In this document: piece after piece, positions 36,305 through 36,832 of the stretch
How the letters are laid out: each line of letters begins with the position of its first letter
Numbering within the stretch: position 1 is the stretch's first letter
Assembly (NCBI GenBank): GCA_013214285.1
Contig: JABSPW010000016.1
Span: forward strand, 1-36,832
Origin: Halioglobus sp.
GTDB taxonomy: Bacteria; Pseudomonadota; Gammaproteobacteria; Pseudomonadales; Halieaceae
DNA length: 36,832 nucleotides
Direction: 5' to 3'
Notes under the pieces: model-generated
Told to the model about the DNA's origin: nothing
The model's input: only the letters and a program-made list of their open reading frames with translations
Databases searched by the model: none
Made by a program: the position numbers and the translations under genes

Positions 36305-36832
36305 TTACCACGTTTCTTTCCAGGGCCTCAGTGCGACCTCGAATGCCCAGGTGGAACGGTGCTGACGATGAAGATGCAGGTAGGTCTCAGCTATTTGGTC
36401 CGGATCGACCATATTATCGTCTTCGCTGGGTCCGCCGAGCCAGTGAGCACGACTGCCATCCTCAAGCGTATTACCAATGGCTGAGTCGATAGGTACGTGA
36501 GCGACATGTATACCTTTTGGCCCCACCTCGCGCGCCATGCTCTGGGCGAGGCCCTTCTTCGCATGGCACGCCATCGCAAATGCTGCACTTCTCGGGAAAC
36601 CTTTCAAGGCGGCGCTCGCGTTCGTGTAGAGAATAGTGCCACGCTGGGCACCATCTGGTATATCGCGCTTGAGCATACACCGGACCGCGCACCGGCCAAC
36701 GAGGAAAGCGCTCAATGCGGAATTCTCGAAAACCTTGGCGACATGCGCAGGATCAGCATCGGTAATGTCCTTGCGGAAAATCTTCGCAAAACGCCCATCG
36801 ATATTGTGAACCACGAGTTGAGGTGCACCTAG
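36305..36832 (-). CDS. Short-chain dehydrogenase/reductase (SDR) family protein, C-terminal part, degenerate active site
   Basis: The frame is open through the window edge, so the N-terminus with its nucleotide-binding glycines is outside; an internal GTG at 36814 is not a likely start. The 175 visible residues fit the SDR fold: PQLVVHNIDGRF aligns with the usual LVYNAG strand. TILYTNASAALKG holds the catalytic Ser region, and GLAQSMAREVGPKGIHVAHVPID is a strong SDR helix-strand match. The C-terminus AFEVALRPWKE is also typical. The catalytic YxxxK reads FAMAC, so both Tyr and Lys are missing. It ends 85 bases before attC site 3 and may be the third cassette gene of the array. Confidence 0.8.
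   Translation of the reverse strand, partial: LGAPQLVVHNIDGRFAKIFRKDITDADPAHVAKVFENSALSAFLVGRCAVRCMLKRDIPDGAQRGTILYTNASAALKGFPRSAAFAMACHAKKGLAQSMAREVGPKGIHVAHVPIDSAIGNTLEDGSRAHWLGGPSEDDNMVDPDQIAETYLHLHRQHRSTWAFEVALRPWKETW

Overview
The window is a stretch of chromosome from a gammaproteobacterium. The evidence is the fur-bamE-rnfH-smpB neighbourhood, aceK, fxsA beside groES, and a two-helix TetR protein. The tmRNA encodes the tag ANDDNYDMALAA, which is typical of proteobacteria. A marine lineage such as the Cellvibrionales/Halieaceae fits the content, but that placement is inference. Most of the window is dense, GC-rich core genome. The last 3.2 kb, past ssrA, is accessory DNA that becomes AT-rich.

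Layout. (1) 1-1250: groES-groL (minus, groL cut by the window edge) under a sigma70-like promoter with a perfect CIRCE operator, then fxsA. (2) 1355-8304: an alkyltransferase-like repair protein, a tandem pair of duplicated family-2-like glycosyltransferases, and a 1502-residue hybrid sensor kinase. (3) 8565-12824: a plus-strand run of tag, a MATE exporter, a double TetR regulator and tesB. (4) 12821-16950: minus strand, an LLM flavin oxidoreductase gene, then aceK followed by two histidine-phosphatase genes. (5) 17077-23920: the heat-shock block hrcA, grpE, dnaK, dnaJ, dapB, cnoX (minus), with two sigma32-like promoters and a terminator-like hairpin between dnaK and dnaJ. (6) 24082-28984: recN, fur, bamE, rnfH, a sodium-coupled transporter and smpB. 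(7) 29340-33650: a giant AsmA-like protein, then ssrA (tmRNA).

(8) 33651-36832: accessory region. A P4-type integrase gene begins just past the 3' end of ssrA and is broken by a one-base deletion and a 3' truncation. It is followed by a scar with IS-like repeats and a xylanase (GH10) fragment. After that come three attC-like recombination sites alternating with minus-strand genes: two small membrane proteins of unknown function and a degenerate short-chain dehydrogenase that runs off the window. This looks like a piece of an integron-type gene cassette array. No integron integrase is visible.

Functional links. HrcA, encoded in the dnaK block, is the repressor that binds CIRCE, and the only CIRCE I found is 23 kb away in front of groES. 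The dnaK/grpE side instead carries sigma32-like promoters. CnoX, a chaperone that works with GroEL and DnaK in other bacteria, is encoded at the end of the same block. SmpB and tmRNA, partners in ribosome rescue, are 4.3 kb apart. The most unusual material is the cassette array at the right end, the glycosyltransferase pair with an altered metal-binding motif, and the fused double TetR regulator.
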